Shown: positions 7,992-17,764 of the stretch, one piece after another
Layout: each line of letters opens with the position of its first letter
Position numbering within the stretch: the stretch's first letter is position 1
Source of the DNA: Lachnotalea glycerini
GTDB taxonomy: Bacteria > Bacillota > Clostridia > Lachnospirales > Lachnospiraceae
Length of the DNA stretch: 64,000 nt
Assembly (NCBI RefSeq): GCF_003201285.1
Contig: NZ_QICS01000003.1
Coordinates: 62,001-126,000, forward strand
Direction of reading: 5' to 3'
Notes under the pieces: generated by a model
Databases searched by the model: none
Told to the model about the DNA's origin: nothing
What the model saw: the letters and a program-made list of their open reading frames with translations, nothing else
Translations under genes and position numbers: made by a program

Positions 7992-8858
7992 TTATTCAGC
8001 TTTTCCGATGGAGCCAAATAATTCCATCTTTTCTTTTACCGTAGCTTTAATTGCATCCGTACCCGGAGCTAACAGCTTACGTGGGTCAAAGCCTTTTCCT
8101 GACAAGTCTTTACCTGCTTCAATATATTTTCTAGTAGCATCTGCAAATGTTAACTGACATTCTGTATTTACATTGATTTTAGCAACGCCTAATGAGATTG
8201 CTTTCTTAATCATATCTTCGGGAATACCAGTACCACCATGTAAAACAAGTGGCATCTCACCAGTTAATTTTTGAATTTCTGCTAATACTTCAAAGTTTAA
8301 GCCTGTCCAATTAGCCGGATATTTTCCATGAATATTTCCAATTCCTGCTGCAAGCATTGTTACGCCAAGATCTGCGATTGACTTACATTCTTTAGGATCT
8401 GCTACTTCACCATTTCCAATTACACCGTCTTCTTCTCCCCCAATAGAACCAACTTCCGCTTCAAGAGACATACCCTTATCAGCACAAATTTTAACTAACT
8501 CTTTCGTCTTTTCAATGTTCTCAGCGATTGGGTAATGAGAACCATCAAACATAATGGATGAAAAACCTGCCTCCACACATTTCATGCAGCCTTCAAAGCT
8601 TCCATGATCTAAATGAAGTGCAACCGGAACCGTAATGTTTAATTCCTCCATCATTCCGTTCACCATGCCGACAACAGTCTTGTAACCTGTCATATATTTA
8701 CCAGCGCCTTCTGATACGCCCAAAATAACGGGTGATTTATATTCTTGTGCTATTAATAAAACTGCTTTCGTCCATTCTAAGTTATTAATGTTAAACTGAC
8801 CTACTGCATATTTTCCTGCTTTTGCCTTTTGAAGCATTTCTTTTGCTGATACTAACAT
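7992..8858 (-). CDS. fba: class II fructose-1,6-bisphosphate aldolase
   Basis: A 288-residue zinc-dependent aldolase that cleaves fructose 1,6-bisphosphate in glycolysis. Visible motifs: VALHLDHGS (catalytic Asp and zinc His), EAEVGSIGGEEDGV (zinc Glu region), IGNIHGKYP, LVLHGGTGIPEDMIKKAISL (zinc His, phosphate loop) and KINVNTE. The length is usual for the short class IIB form. ATG 8858 is chosen because GGAGG lies 8 bases upstream; the longer upstream frame has no ribosome binding site. The gene is monocistronic, facing the AGCS gene across a shared terminator. Tagatose-bisphosphate aldolase is a close relative that cannot be fully excluded. Confidence 0.93.
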   Translation of the reverse strand: MLVSAKEMLQKAKAGKYAVGQFNINNLEWTKAVLLIAQEYKSPVILGVSEGAGKYMTGYKTVVGMVNGMMEELNITVPVALHLDHGSFEGCMKCVEAGFSSIMFDGSHYPIAENIEKTKELVKICADKGMSLEAEVGSIGGEEDGVIGNGEVADPKECKSIADLGVTMLAAGIGNIHGKYPANWTGLNFEVLAEIQKLTGEMPLVLHGGTGIPEDMIKKAISLGVAKINVNTECQLTFADATRKYIEAGKDLSGKGFDPRKLLAPGTDAIKATVKEKMELFGSIGKAE

Positions 8859-9009
8859 ATTTTTTAACCTCCGTTTATAGTCGATATGATTAATCTGTTC
8901 CGTTATGATTCTAAAAATATTATACAATACTTTATGACAAAATAAAACCCGAATTTGTTAAATATTTCACTTTCCCTTATTTCACTTTCATATTTTAAAG
9001 AATTGCTTA

Positions 9010-9966
9010 TTAAAGACTTGTGTCCGTACAGTTATTTTCTTTCTCATTGTGTTGCTGGATCAAAAGTTTTTGCTCAAGATCCACTTTAATGCTTAAGGCT
9101 TGCTTATTATTAATAATAACGGCCTCTTTATGCTCTCCGCCAAATTCACCATCCAAAGTCCATGGGATTGCTTCTTCAGACGAAAAAACCACTCGATTCG
9201 TCTTATAGGAACAAATATATTGCGAATTCAAGTCCTCAATTAACAAGGTAGCAATAATTTCCTGTAACTCAATTGGATTATTGGGTTTTTTAATAAAAGC
9301 TGCTTCAAATAGCCCATCATCTAATAATACATTCTTACCCGTCATATTTTTAAAACCACCCACTGAAATAGAGTTGGTTACCATTCCAAATATAAATTCA
9401 TCCTCTATAATTTCACCGTTGCATTCAATTTTTAATTGATAGGAACGAATCGAACTAAGACGTTTTACTCCTTCTAGTATATAAGCAGCATGCCCCAGAA
9501 TATTTTTAACCTCCTGCTTCGTTTGATATGATACATCTGTAAAAATACCAAAGGCTGCAATATATACAAAATTGTCATGATTAAAGGAACCTATATCACT
9601 TAGAAAGTAATCATTTCCGACGGTTACCTCGGCTGCTTTAACTATATTTTTAGGTATTTTAAGACTATTTGCGAAATCATTTGTGCTTCCTGTAGGTATA
9701 TAACCTATCGGAATCTTCTCCTGTCTTTTCATCATGCCGGTGACCACCTGATCAAGAGTACCATCACCACCGCTGCATACCACCAGCTCATAAATACCTT
9801 CCGGTAAGTCTCTTATTAGTTCCATTGCATCCTCACCTCTTTGAGTGGGATAAATAGTTATTTCAAAATCATTCTTCGTAAAAATATCAAGAATATCGAT
9901 TAATTTATTTTTAATTTGAGCTTTACCTGCGAAAGGATTAAAGATAAACATCATTTTTTTTCTCAT
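9010..9966 (-). CDS. diacylglycerol kinase-family lipid kinase
   Basis: A 318-residue protein of the DagK/YegS/BmrU lipid kinase family, which phosphorylates diacylglycerol or related lipids at the membrane surface for phospholipid recycling. Sequence marks: FIFNPFAGKAQIKNKL at the start, VVCSGGDGTLDQVV (nucleotide-binding GGDGT) at about 62-75, and IPTGSTNDFANSL. The second beta domain holds DDGLFEAAFIKKP and TLDGEFGGEH. AGGAG stands 6 bases before the ATG. It lies between the aldolase and the HPr operon terminator and is transcribed separately. The natural lipid substrate is not defined by sequence. Confidence 0.88.
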   Translation of the reverse strand: MRKKMMFIFNPFAGKAQIKNKLIDILDIFTKNDFEITIYPTQRGEDAMELIRDLPEGIYELVVCSGGDGTLDQVVTGMMKRQEKIPIGYIPTGSTNDFANSLKIPKNIVKAAEVTVGNDYFLSDIGSFNHDNFVYIAAFGIFTDVSYQTKQEVKNILGHAAYILEGVKRLSSIRSYQLKIECNGEIIEDEFIFGMVTNSISVGGFKNMTGKNVLLDDGLFEAAFIKKPNNPIELQEIIATLLIEDLNSQYICSYKTNRVVFSSEEAIPWTLDGEFGGEHKEAVIINNKQALSIKVDLEQKLLIQQHNEKENNCTDTSL

Positions 9967-9984
9967 AATGCGCTCCTAACATAA

Positions 9985-10028
9985 CATAAATATATGACCG
10001 CTGTTTTACCAGCGGCCATATATTTTAA
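9985..10028 (-). terminator. terminator of the murB-rapZ-whiA-HPr operon
   Basis: ATATATG-A-CCGCTG pairs with CAGCGG-C-CATATAT (9990-10023). On the minus strand the stem is followed by TTTATGTT. It lies between the HPr-like gene and the lipid kinase gene. Confidence 0.7.
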
Positions 10029-10105
10029 TCAAACCATTTATTGCCTAAGGTAAATCTTTGTACACGATAAACGTAGTTATTATAGCAATTTTATAAATGA
10101 ATTTG

Positions 10106-10369
10106 CTATAACATTTCATTACTGTTTAAATATTTTTCAATATTTAAAATTGCTTCTTCCTCATCCGTTCCTTCTGCTGATACTACCACAGCTTCTCCGG
10201 CTGCCAATCCTAAGGTCATCATACCCATGATACTTTTAGCATTTACTTTTTTGTCACAATATTCAACATAAATTTCACTTTCATACTGGCTTGCCACCTG
10301 TACTAATAATGCCACTGGTCTTGCCTCAAGTCCTGATGGGATTTTAATTGTTATTGGTTTCTTTGTCAT
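10106..10369 (-). CDS. HPr-like (Crh-type) regulatory protein, Glu15/Ser46
   Basis: An 87-residue HPr-fold protein. In true PTS HPr, His15 accepts phosphate from enzyme I; here the segment reads SGLEARPVALLVQ, with Glu at residue 15. The HprK target region is intact: AKSIMGMMTLGL, with Ser exactly at residue 46. It therefore cannot carry PTS phosphate at the usual site but can still be a substrate of HprK, like Bacillus Crh (Gln15). Bacillus crh sits in the same rapZ-whiA context, which supports this reading. Its ATG overlaps the whiA stop (ATGA) and GGAGGAG lies within whiA, so translation is coupled. A co-regulator role with CcpA is inference. Confidence 0.85.
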   Translation of the reverse strand: MTKKPITIKIPSGLEARPVALLVQVASQYESEIYVEYCDKKVNAKSIMGMMTLGLAAGEAVVVSAEGTDEEEAILNIEKYLNSNEML

Positions 10370-11328
10370 AATTTCTCCTCCTTATCGAATTCCCTTAGTT
10401 CCTGTGCTAAATTACTCAATTTTCTCAGCCTATGGTTTACCCCCGATTTGCCTACTGGGGGATTTAGTAATGCACCTAATTCCTTTAATGTTGCTTCTGG
10501 GTATTCGAATCTGATTCTCGCCACTTCTCCTAAACCTTCAGAAAGTCCCTCAAAACCCATATGCTTTTTAATATATTTTATATCATCAATCTGCTTCACA
10601 GCAGCCGATACCGTTTTATTAATGTTAGCCGTCTCACAATTTACCTGACGATTAACAGAATTTCTCATTTCCTTTAGTATTCTCACATTTTCTAAATTCA
10701 TAAGTGCTACATGCGCTTCCATTACATTAAGTATTTGCACAATTTGCGCTGCTTCTTTAATATATACTATATAGTATTTCTTACGCCTTACAATTTTGGC
10801 GTCTATATCAAATGCCTTCATAATTTCTTGAAGCTGTTGTGCTTTATTCTTATTTGCACATACAATTTCAAAATGATAAAATTTCTCCGGATCACTTAAC
10901 GAACCAGCTGCCAAAAAAGCACCTCTGATAAAAGCTCTTTTACAGCAAGAGTTTTGTATCACCAGATTATTTATAATAGACATATTTTCCTTGATTTCGT
11001 CGTTATGAATCAGCTTACATGCATTTAGTACACGCTTGGAATCTTCATGTCCCTTAATTAAAATGGAATAAGTTCTGCTTTTTTTTAAGTAAACATTTCT
11101 GCGAATTGAAATTTCAGTATTTATATTAAATGTTTTTTTTATTAATGTAAAGTATTTTCTTGCAACTGCCACGTTTTCTGTATGAACTTTGATACAATAT
11201 TTATCTTCAATTGAAATAATGACCCTGCCGCAAAGACTTATAATAGCAGCTATTTCTGCAATTTGGCAATGTCTTCCAAGACTAACCTGCCTGGAAAGCT
11301 CATCTTTTACATCACTTGAAAAAGACAT
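10366..11328 (-). CDS. whiA: WhiA DNA-binding protein
   Basis: A 320-residue WhiA homologue, with a degenerate LAGLIDADG homing-endonuclease fold (about residues 1-210; start SFSSDVKDELSRQ, RAFIRGAFLAAGSLSDPEK) followed by a C-terminal helix-turn-helix (EATLKELGALLNPPVGKSGV, then NHRLRKL). In actinomycetes WhiA activates sporulation septation genes; in Firmicutes it is linked to cell division and chromosome segregation. The order murB-rapZ-whiA-HPr is conserved in Clostridia. It begins 14 bases after rapZ and overlaps the HPr-like gene by 4 bases. A GGGGTGG precedes the ATG. Confidence 0.95.
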   Translation of the reverse strand: MSFSSDVKDELSRQVSLGRHCQIAEIAAIISLCGRVIISIEDKYCIKVHTENVAVARKYFTLIKKTFNINTEISIRRNVYLKKSRTYSILIKGHEDSKRVLNACKLIHNDEIKENMSIINNLVIQNSCCKRAFIRGAFLAAGSLSDPEKFYHFEIVCANKNKAQQLQEIMKAFDIDAKIVRRKKYYIVYIKEAAQIVQILNVMEAHVALMNLENVRILKEMRNSVNRQVNCETANINKTVSAAVKQIDDIKYIKKHMGFEGLSEGLGEVARIRFEYPEATLKELGALLNPPVGKSGVNHRLRKLSNLAQELREFDKEEKL

Positions 11329-11342
11329 TCTGCCACCCCAAT

Positions 11343-12221
11343 CTATATACTTTTTCTAATTGAATCCTTCTGTATATCTCTATGTTCAACCTTTAATCCA
11401 TATTCTTTATTTTGAGACAAACGCTCAAACAATTTATTCGTTAATGTAACAGACCTGTGTTTACCGCCTGTACATCCAATTGCGATAACCAATTGGTTCT
11501 TCCCTTCTGTAATATAATTAGGAATTAAAAAACGGATCATGTCTTCTAACTTATCCATAAACTCATGTGCCACATCAAAAGCCATTACATAATCCTGAAC
11601 CTCTTTGTCATTACCTGTTTGCGGCTTTAATTCATCAATATAAAATGGATTTGGTAAAAATCTGACATCAAATACTAAATCTGCATCGCTTGGTATTCCA
11701 TATTTAAAACCAAAGGACAATACAGTAATAAACAGGTTATTGAATCCTTCATTCTTTACAAATATTTTGTCAATTTCACTCTTTAGTTCTCTGGTCAGTA
11801 ACTGACTGGTATCTAAAATATAGTCAGCCTGCTTTTTTAAAAAATTAAGTTTATTTCTTTCCTCTAGAATTCCCTGATCGACTCTGCCTTCTCCCGCCAA
11901 CGGATGACTTCGTCTTGTTTCCTTATATCTTTTGACCAATACGGCATCTGATGCATCCAAAAATAAAATCTCGTACTGAAAACCACCTGCAACTAAGTCT
12001 TCCAGTACATGCTCCAGTTCTGATAACGCCTGCCCGCAGCGAATATCAACGCCCAATGCAATATTATTCACATCAATTGACTGCTTATACGTTATTTCCG
12101 CAAATTTACGAATCAAAGGAAGCGGTAGATTGTCAACACAGAAATAGCCTACATCTTCTAACATTTTTAAAGCTGTACTTTTACCTGCTCCTGACATCCC
12201 TGTTACAATAACAAATCTCAT
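11343..12221 (-). CDS. rapZ: RapZ/YvcJ nucleotide-binding protein
   Basis: A 292-residue P-loop protein of the RapZ (YvcJ) family. It has Walker A GMSGAGKST near the N-terminus, a DNLP motif (FCVDNLPLPL), DVRFLPNPF, and a C-terminal domain with IAIGCTGGKHRSVTL, the region that binds small RNA or amino-sugar ligand in enterobacterial RapZ. In Gram-positives the protein hydrolyses nucleotides and its cellular role is less clear. ATG 12221 is used because GGAGG lies 5 bases upstream; the in-frame ATG at 12233 overlaps that site. It is the second gene of the murB operon. Confidence 0.93.
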   Translation of the reverse strand: MRFVIVTGMSGAGKSTALKMLEDVGYFCVDNLPLPLIRKFAEITYKQSIDVNNIALGVDIRCGQALSELEHVLEDLVAGGFQYEILFLDASDAVLVKRYKETRRSHPLAGEGRVDQGILEERNKLNFLKKQADYILDTSQLLTRELKSEIDKIFVKNEGFNNLFITVLSFGFKYGIPSDADLVFDVRFLPNPFYIDELKPQTGNDKEVQDYVMAFDVAHEFMDKLEDMIRFLIPNYITEGKNQLVIAIGCTGGKHRSVTLTNKLFERLSQNKEYGLKVEHRDIQKDSIRKSI

Positions 12222-12286
12222 ATTTTCCTCCATATGCGCGCTTTCAACACGTATTCTAATGATGTATGATTATCCTTCCTGTATCT

Positions 12287-13198
12287 TTAAAATCTGCCTA
12301 GCATTTTCACTTCTGTTTCTAATTTTACTTCAAACTGCTCAAAGACTTTACTCTGAGTATATTGAATTAATTTCAAAATATCCGCCGCAGTAGCATTGCC
12401 TTTATTGATAATAAAACCGCAATGCTTGTCGGAGATCTGTGCACCTCCTAACTGATAACCCTTTAACCCTGCATCCATGATCAGTTTACCTGCAAAGAAC
12501 CCTTCAGGGCGTTTAAAAGTACTTCCGGCACTAGGGTATTCTAAAGGCTGTTTGTCTATTCTTCGTTGCCGAAAATCATCCATTACCTTTTTTATTTCAC
12601 TAATGTTACCTTTTTCAAGCTGAATTGTCGCTTCTAATACGGTATATCCTTTTTTTGTAATAATACTGGTCCGATAGCCCAATTTAAGCTCATCATTACT
12701 AAGGATGAACCGATTTCCATTCTCATCTAATACAGTGGCATCTATTAAAACCTGCTTTATTTCACCTCCATAGGCTCCAGCATTCATAACTACCGCACCA
12801 CCTACTGTACCTGGGATTCCGGCTGCAAATTCAAAATTTCTAAGGCCTGCATTACAAGCCGCTATTGAAACATTGGATAGCAACGCCCCTGCGGAAGCTT
12901 TTATTTTAGTCTGGTCGATAGTAATATCGCTTATATTTTTATAGATTCGAATAACAACTCCTCTATATCCATCATCGCTTACTAATACATTACTGCCATT
13001 TCCAAGTATATAATATGGCAAATTAGATTTTTTCAAAAATGAAATTAGCATGCTTACTTCTTTTATATTTTGAGGCATAACATAATAGTCTGCCTTTCCC
13101 CCTACTCTAAAAGTAGTATGTTTATACATAGGTTCATCAACAGAGACATTATCACATCCTGATATAATGCACATTTGATTATATATTTCTTTATCCAC
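12287..13198 (-). CDS. murB: UDP-N-acetylenolpyruvoylglucosamine reductase
   Basis: A 303-residue FAD enzyme that reduces UDP-GlcNAc-enolpyruvate to UDP-MurNAc in peptidoglycan precursor synthesis. FAD-binding motifs are present: HTTFRVGGKADYYV, LGNGSNVLVSDDG and AAGIPGTVGGAVVMNAGAYG. The catalytic Ser lies in YPSAGSTFKRPEGFFAGKLI, followed by GAQISDKHCGFIIN; the Glu of LETEVKM is the proton-relay residue. This is the type II form. The start is GTG, with AAGGAG 6 bases upstream. It is the first gene of the operon, with a good sigma-A promoter at 13295-13323. Confidence 0.95.
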   Translation of the reverse strand: MDKEIYNQMCIISGCDNVSVDEPMYKHTTFRVGGKADYYVMPQNIKEVSMLISFLKKSNLPYYILGNGSNVLVSDDGYRGVVIRIYKNISDITIDQTKIKASAGALLSNVSIAACNAGLRNFEFAAGIPGTVGGAVVMNAGAYGGEIKQVLIDATVLDENGNRFILSNDELKLGYRTSIITKKGYTVLEATIQLEKGNISEIKKVMDDFRQRRIDKQPLEYPSAGSTFKRPEGFFAGKLIMDAGLKGYQLGGAQISDKHCGFIINKGNATAADILKLIQYTQSKVFEQFEVKLETEVKMLGRF

Positions 13199-13294
13199 GC
13201 TGACTCCTTAGCTTCTATCGTCAAAACAAATACCTTTATTTGCTTTATACACTCTTAAATCATAATATGTTAATAGTTATTCATACACTACAAT

Positions 13295-13323
13295 ATAATA
13301 CAATATCTCACAATTAAATTCAA
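13295..13323 (-). promoter_or_regulatory. sigma-A promoter of the murB operon
   Basis: On the minus strand TTGAAT (13323-13318), a 17-base spacer and TATTAT (13300-13295) lie about 97 bases before the murB GTG. No other promoter of this quality is seen in the gap. Confidence 0.65.
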
Positions 13324-13416
13324 CCTTTTGAAGTACATTAGAAGGAGGATTCATCATAAAAGGAATATTTTGATACGAAACACTCTTTATTATTACAATA
13401 ATAATATGAAATATAA

Positions 13417-13458
13417 CAAAAAGATGAATAACCTTCATAGAAAATGGCTATTCATCTC
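13417..13458 (-). terminator. intrinsic terminator after the papain-fold gene
   Basis: On the minus strand AGATGAATA..CC pairs with GG..TATTCATCT and is followed by TTTTTGTT. It begins about 10 bases past the stop codon at 13467. Confidence 0.85.
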
Positions 13459-13466
13459 TTTATTCA

Positions 13467-14321
13467 TTATTTACTAAAAGTAACCTTTGTTACAGCCGAG
13501 CTATTATAAATATCTCTTGGTGTTATACCTGGTTCATTATAAAATCCCGTTGTTTCTATATTGATTCCCTGATTATAATAACCGGCCCATACAAGTTCAG
13601 AGCAATACCAATCTTTTTCATTTTCGCTGCTATCTTTGGCAAAATCCAATGAGTAATTTTTACCTAGCTGCCTGATACAAAAATTAACTGCATTGTTTTT
13701 TTGAGTACTGTTAGCAGATGATACTCTTAAAACTGTGACTCCCGAATCATCCACCCGGCTATCATCCAATACGCTTCTAACTACCCCTGTCAAATTTGAC
13801 TCAATAATTCTGATATAGTATTGCTGTTGAGCTTCACTGTAAAATATTCCTTCTACAATTGCCACATGAGCAGTGATACCTAAACCTCCATTAGCTTCAA
13901 AAATAATATCACCCTTTTGAACCGTATTGAGCAAATTGTACTTGGAATAATTAGCTGCCTGTGGCAAAGAATTTCCGGTATTGTAATACCACTTGGAAAC
14001 GGCTCCAATCGCATTGGATAAAATACCTGTATTATTTGATAAGGATAAAGGCTTATTATCAAGCACCTTATAATAGGCTTTCACATAATCATTTACGTTT
14101 GTATAAGAAGAGTCCTCATATTCTTTTACAAACGTACTCATCTCAATATCTAAATCAATTCCACTGCGTTTTGCATAGTTAAGCAGCATCTCATAAGAAT
14201 CCGTCAAATTATTTTGTATTGAGATATCATTACTTTTCTCCTGTGCTACTGCTACATCTCCAGAACCAACAAGCATTAAACCTGCCAACGTCAAACATAT
14301 TACTTTTTTTAATTTTTTCAT
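13467..14321 (-). CDS. secreted YiiX/YebB-type permuted papain-fold hydrolase
   Basis: A 284-residue secreted protein. A signal peptide (MKKLKKVICLTLAGLMLVGS, cleavage near VAVAQ) is followed by a helical region and a permuted NlpC/P60-like domain (about 120-284). In permuted order, TVQKGDIIFEANGGLGITAH gives the His of HVAIVEG and DWYCSELVWAGYYN gives the nucleophilic Cys. This arrangement fits the YiiX/YebB (C92-like) group of amidases or esterases. Peptidoglycan is a plausible substrate for an exported member but is not shown. It is monocistronic; a possible promoter TTGACA-18-TTTATA lies upstream. Confidence 0.75.
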   Translation of the reverse strand: MKKLKKVICLTLAGLMLVGSGDVAVAQEKSNDISIQNNLTDSYEMLLNYAKRSGIDLDIEMSTFVKEYEDSSYTNVNDYVKAYYKVLDNKPLSLSNNTGILSNAIGAVSKWYYNTGNSLPQAANYSKYNLLNTVQKGDIIFEANGGLGITAHVAIVEGIFYSEAQQQYYIRIIESNLTGVVRSVLDDSRVDDSGVTVLRVSSANSTQKNNAVNFCIRQLGKNYSLDFAKDSSENEKDWYCSELVWAGYYNQGINIETTGFYNEPGITPRDIYNSSAVTKVTFSK

Positions 14322-14467
14322 CCCTATTTTTTCCCCTTTCTATTAAAAACAATATTTACTTTTTAATATTACTACTTTTATAAACATATTTCATCTATTT
14401 TTTGTCAATTAATTAAATTTTATTAAATAATTTACTTATTTTTTATATTGTCAGTTATTTTTCTTGT

Positions 14468-14545
14468 GCATTTGCGAAGCAATACTTCCTAATCCGCATC
14501 TTAGCGATCCTCCGTAAGGTTTTTATACTAGGAGATTAAATGGAA
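14468..14545 (-). repeat. dispersed 3'-end repeat, copy R3
   Basis: GCATTTGCGAA, TACTTCCTAATCCGC and GATCC occur in this order and also at 35407-35445 (R7), sharing roughly three quarters of about 42 positions. It lies downstream of the glucokinase terminator on the minus strand. Confidence 0.55.
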
Positions 14546-14560
14546 TTTTTTAGTATATAA

Positions 14561-14598
14561 CAAAAATAGCTCAGAGAAAAATTCTCTAAGCTACATTT
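14561..14598 (-). terminator. intrinsic terminator of the glucokinase gene
   Basis: On the minus strand TAGCTTAGAGAA pairs with TTCTCTGAGCTA and is followed by TTTTTG. Confidence 0.9.
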
Positions 14599-14628
14599 TT
14601 ATGTTTATGTTTCTTTAAACTTTTTATA

Positions 14629-15561
14629 TTACAATACCAGCTTTGCAGCTCCAATAATCCCAGCGTCATTACCAAGCTTTGCTAATGTAAATTTTGCACT
14701 CTTACAAGCTGAAAATGCATGCATGTCATAATGCTTTTTGATATATTCCAATAATATCGTACCAGCCTTGGAAACACCGCCACCAATTACAAATACCTCT
14801 GGATCTGTTACTACGGCAATATTACAAAGCGCAGTTCCTAAATATTTGCCGAATTTCTCAGCAATTTCAATTGCCAGACTATCTTTGGCTTTCACCTCAT
14901 CAAATATTGATTTAGCTGATATCTCTTGATTTCTTAAACTGGATGGCATATCGGAAACTTCCATTGCTTTTTTTGCTAATCTTACTACTCCGGTAGCAGA
15001 TGCCATTTGCTCCAGACAACCTTTTTTACCACAGCCACAAACTTCTGTCTCATCATCCTCTACATGAATATGTCCTATTTCGCCGGCAGCTCCATTCGTT
15101 CCTGCTACAATTTCTCCATCAATGATGATTCCTCCACCTACTCCTGTGCCTAATGTAACCATAACAACATTCTTACATCCACGTCCGCCGCCCTGCCACA
15201 TCTCGCCAAGTGCAGCTACATTGGCATCATTGCCTGCCTTAACTTTAATTCCAGTCAGATTTTCCAAAGTCTTTGCCACGTTAAAAACACCCCATCCAAG
15301 ATTTGCAGCCTTAAGTATGGTACCATCTGCCTTTACCGGCCCTGGAACACCGATTCCGGCTCCAGCTACCTTGCTTTTATCAATCGATTTTTCTTTCATT
15401 TTTAATTTAAGTGAATCTGCTATATCCTGTAATATGTATTCTCCGTTATTTTCTGTCCTTGTAATAATTTCCCATTTGTCAAGAACCTTACCATCTAAAT
15501 TAAATAAGCCCAACTTCACTGTTGTTCCGCCTACATCTATTCCAAAACATACTTTATCCAT
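14629..15561 (-). CDS. glcK: ROK-family glucokinase
   Basis: A 310-residue ATP-dependent sugar kinase of the ROK family, phosphorylating glucose at C6 in the cytoplasm. ATP-binding GIDVGGTTVKLGLF opens the protein; GAGIGVPGPV and the sugar-binding GNDANVAALGEMW follow. The ROK zinc motif is complete (GEIGHIHVEDDETEVCGCGK then KGCLEQMAS, one His and three Cys). This close Firmicutes glucokinase pattern makes other ROK sugars less likely. AGAGGG stands before the ATG. It is monocistronic. It supplies glucose 6-phosphate from the glucose released by the alpha-glucosidase encoded further right. Confidence 0.92.
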   Translation of the reverse strand: MDKVCFGIDVGGTTVKLGLFNLDGKVLDKWEIITRTENNGEYILQDIADSLKLKMKEKSIDKSKVAGAGIGVPGPVKADGTILKAANLGWGVFNVAKTLENLTGIKVKAGNDANVAALGEMWQGGGRGCKNVVMVTLGTGVGGGIIIDGEIVAGTNGAAGEIGHIHVEDDETEVCGCGKKGCLEQMASATGVVRLAKKAMEVSDMPSSLRNQEISAKSIFDEVKAKDSLAIEIAEKFGKYLGTALCNIAVVTDPEVFVIGGGVSKAGTILLEYIKKHYDMHAFSACKSAKFTLAKLGNDAGIIGAAKLVL

Positions 15562-15764
15562 CGTTAAACCCTCTTTTTAAGTCAATGCGAATGTTCGCAA
15601 TCCGCTTAGCTGCTTGCTCATAATCTTATTTTCATTTCGTGGTATTTCTTAGGTGCTAGGACTTCTACAAAAACAAGCCAGTCCAAACCTCCATTTTAAA
15701 AACAGAAACTTTCTTAATAAGATTAAATTAATAGATAATCTTATTTATTATACTCTATGCGTAT

Positions 15765-17618
15765 CTACTTTTCAACCTTATGAAAGAAATCATATACGCT
15801 TTTTGCCGCAGTTTCAGTCATGCCAGCAACATTTGTCAGCGTTTCTACCTCTGCATTTTTGATATCTTCAATTGATGCAAAACGCTGCATCAATGCTTTT
15901 CTTCTCGTAGCTCCGATTCCTCCTATGTCATCCAATATAGAATGCACCTGTCCCTTACTTCTAAGAGAACGATGGTATTCAATTGCGAACCGGTGAGCTT
16001 CATCTTGAATTCTTGTAATCAGCTTAAAACCCTCCGAATTTTTATTAATTGGTATCTCTTTATTTTGATAATACAAACCACGCGTTCGGTGGTTATCGTC
16101 CTTAACCATGCCGCAAACAGGAATGGTCAGCTTTAATTCGTCTAATACCTTTGAGGCAATATTAACCTGTCCTCGTCCACCGTCCATCATAATCAAATCC
16201 GGAAATTTAGTAAAGCTGTCATATGCAGCCTCTTTTGTGTTCATTTCCTCAATACCATGTGTAAATCTTCTGGTAAGTACCTCATTCATACTGGCATAAT
16301 CGTCCGGACCTGATACCGATTTTATTTTAAACTTACGGTAGTCACTTCTTCTTGGATTTCCATTTTCATATACAATCATTGAGCCTACCGACTGATAGCC
16401 ACTGATATTTGAAATATCAAAGGCTTCAACTCTAGAAATTTCAGAAAGTCCCAGTAATTCTTCAATTTCTTTCATTGCACCTGTGGTTCTTTTTTCTTCT
16501 ACCTTTATTCTATCTTTATCCTTAGTTAATACCATAGCTGCATTTTTTTCCGCTAACTCTACTAATTTTTCTTTCGTACCTTTTTTAGGTACCCGAACAT
16601 ACACTTTTTGTCCTCTTCTTTTGGAAAGCCATTGCTCAATCAGCTCCATATCTTCAATTTCTTCCTGAATCATAAGCTCTTTTGGTATATATGGTGTACC
16701 ACTGTAAAATTGTTTGATAAAGCTTGATATAATTTGTCCTTTTTTATCATTAATAGATATATTCATATGAAAATGTTCCCGTCCAATCAGCCTGCCGCTC
16801 CGAATAAAGAATACCTGAATCACTCCGTCATTTCCATCTCTGGACAAAGCAATTACATCCTTATCCTCAAAATCACTATTTGTAATTTTTTGCTTTTGCG
16901 CAATCTGCTTCACGCTATTTAATAAATCTCTATATTCAATTGCAGTTTCAAACTCCATATTCTCAGAAGCTTCCAGCATTTTTTTCTCAAGCATGCCTTC
17001 CACCTCACTTAAATTTCCATTTAAAAAGTCAAGAACAGCCATAATAGACTTTGCATACTCTTCCTCAGTTATATATCCCTGGCAGGGAGCATTACACTGC
17101 TTAATATGGTAATTAAGACACGGTCTGGCCTTATTAATATCTCTTGGCAGATTCCGATTACAAGTTCGTATTTTATAAATTTTCTGTATGAGATCAATCG
17201 TGTCCTTAACAGCACCTCCGCTTGTATATGGACCAAAATATTTTGACTTATCCTTTTTCATGGTTCTTGACAGCATAATTCTGGGAAATGCTTCATTGAT
17301 TGTAACTCGAATAAACGGATATGTTTTATCATCTGTCAGCATTGTATTATATTTAGGCCTGTGCTCCTTGATTAGATTACATTCCAGAACAAGGGCTTCT
17401 ACTTCCGTATCCGTTACAATGTATTCAAAGCGCCTTATTTTGGTTACCATTTGTTCAATTTTAACAGTTTTATTCCTACTGCTTTGAAAGTACTGTCTTA
17501 CCCTGTTTTTAAGACTGATTGCTTTACCCACATATATAATGGCATCTTTATCATCGTGCATGATATAAACACCCGGTCTTGCCGGAAGTTTCTTTAATTC
17601 TTCTTCTATATTAAACAT
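15765..17618 (-). CDS. uvrC: excinuclease ABC subunit C
   Basis: A 617-residue UvrC, the dual-incision nuclease of nucleotide excision repair. Domains in order: GIY-YIG nuclease for the 3' cut (about 12-95; [20 protein letters not shown]); a Cys cluster (CNRN...[15 protein letters not shown], about 158-178); the UVR UvrB-binding helix pair (about 203-238); the RNase H-like 5' nuclease ([35 protein letters not shown]); and C-terminal helix-hairpin-helix ([34 protein letters not shown]). All catalytic acidic segments appear intact. GGAGAGAG precedes the ATG. It is separately transcribed between glucokinase and ftsH. Confidence 0.96.
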   Translation of the reverse strand: MFNIEEELKKLPARPGVYIMHDDKDAIIYVGKAISLKNRVRQYFQSSRNKTVKIEQMVTKIRRFEYIVTDTEVEALVLECNLIKEHRPKYNTMLTDDKTYPFIRVTINEAFPRIMLSRTMKKDKSKYFGPYTSGGAVKDTIDLIQKIYKIRTCNRNLPRDINKARPCLNYHIKQCNAPCQGYITEEEYAKSIMAVLDFLNGNLSEVEGMLEKKMLEASENMEFETAIEYRDLLNSVKQIAQKQKITNSDFEDKDVIALSRDGNDGVIQVFFIRSGRLIGREHFHMNISINDKKGQIISSFIKQFYSGTPYIPKELMIQEEIEDMELIEQWLSKRRGQKVYVRVPKKGTKEKLVELAEKNAAMVLTKDKDRIKVEEKRTTGAMKEIEELLGLSEISRVEAFDISNISGYQSVGSMIVYENGNPRRSDYRKFKIKSVSGPDDYASMNEVLTRRFTHGIEEMNTKEAAYDSFTKFPDLIMMDGGRGQVNIASKVLDELKLTIPVCGMVKDDNHRTRGLYYQNKEIPINKNSEGFKLITRIQDEAHRFAIEYHRSLRSKGQVHSILDDIGGIGATRRKALMQRFASIEDIKNAEVETLTNVAGMTETAAKSVYDFFHKVEK

Positions 17619-17764
17619 AGCTCTCTCCTACATTACAATTAATTTTAATATTATTACAATAAATCTGAATCTAATCTTAAATTCAGATCGTTCTACCCCT
17701 ATTTTAAAATTGTTTCATACATTTTGCAACTGAAAATCAATGTTATTTACAGAAGAAAACTATT

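Noticed and set aside
13340-13400. AAGGAGG-like sequence on the plus strand suggesting a small gene
   Set aside because: The frame after it stops within a few codons (ATA AAA GGA ATA TTT TGA) and has no start codon.
15122-15580. 152-codon plus-strand frame opposite glucokinase
   Set aside because: Antisense shadow of a well-supported ROK kinase; Pro/Ser-rich and without a start signal.
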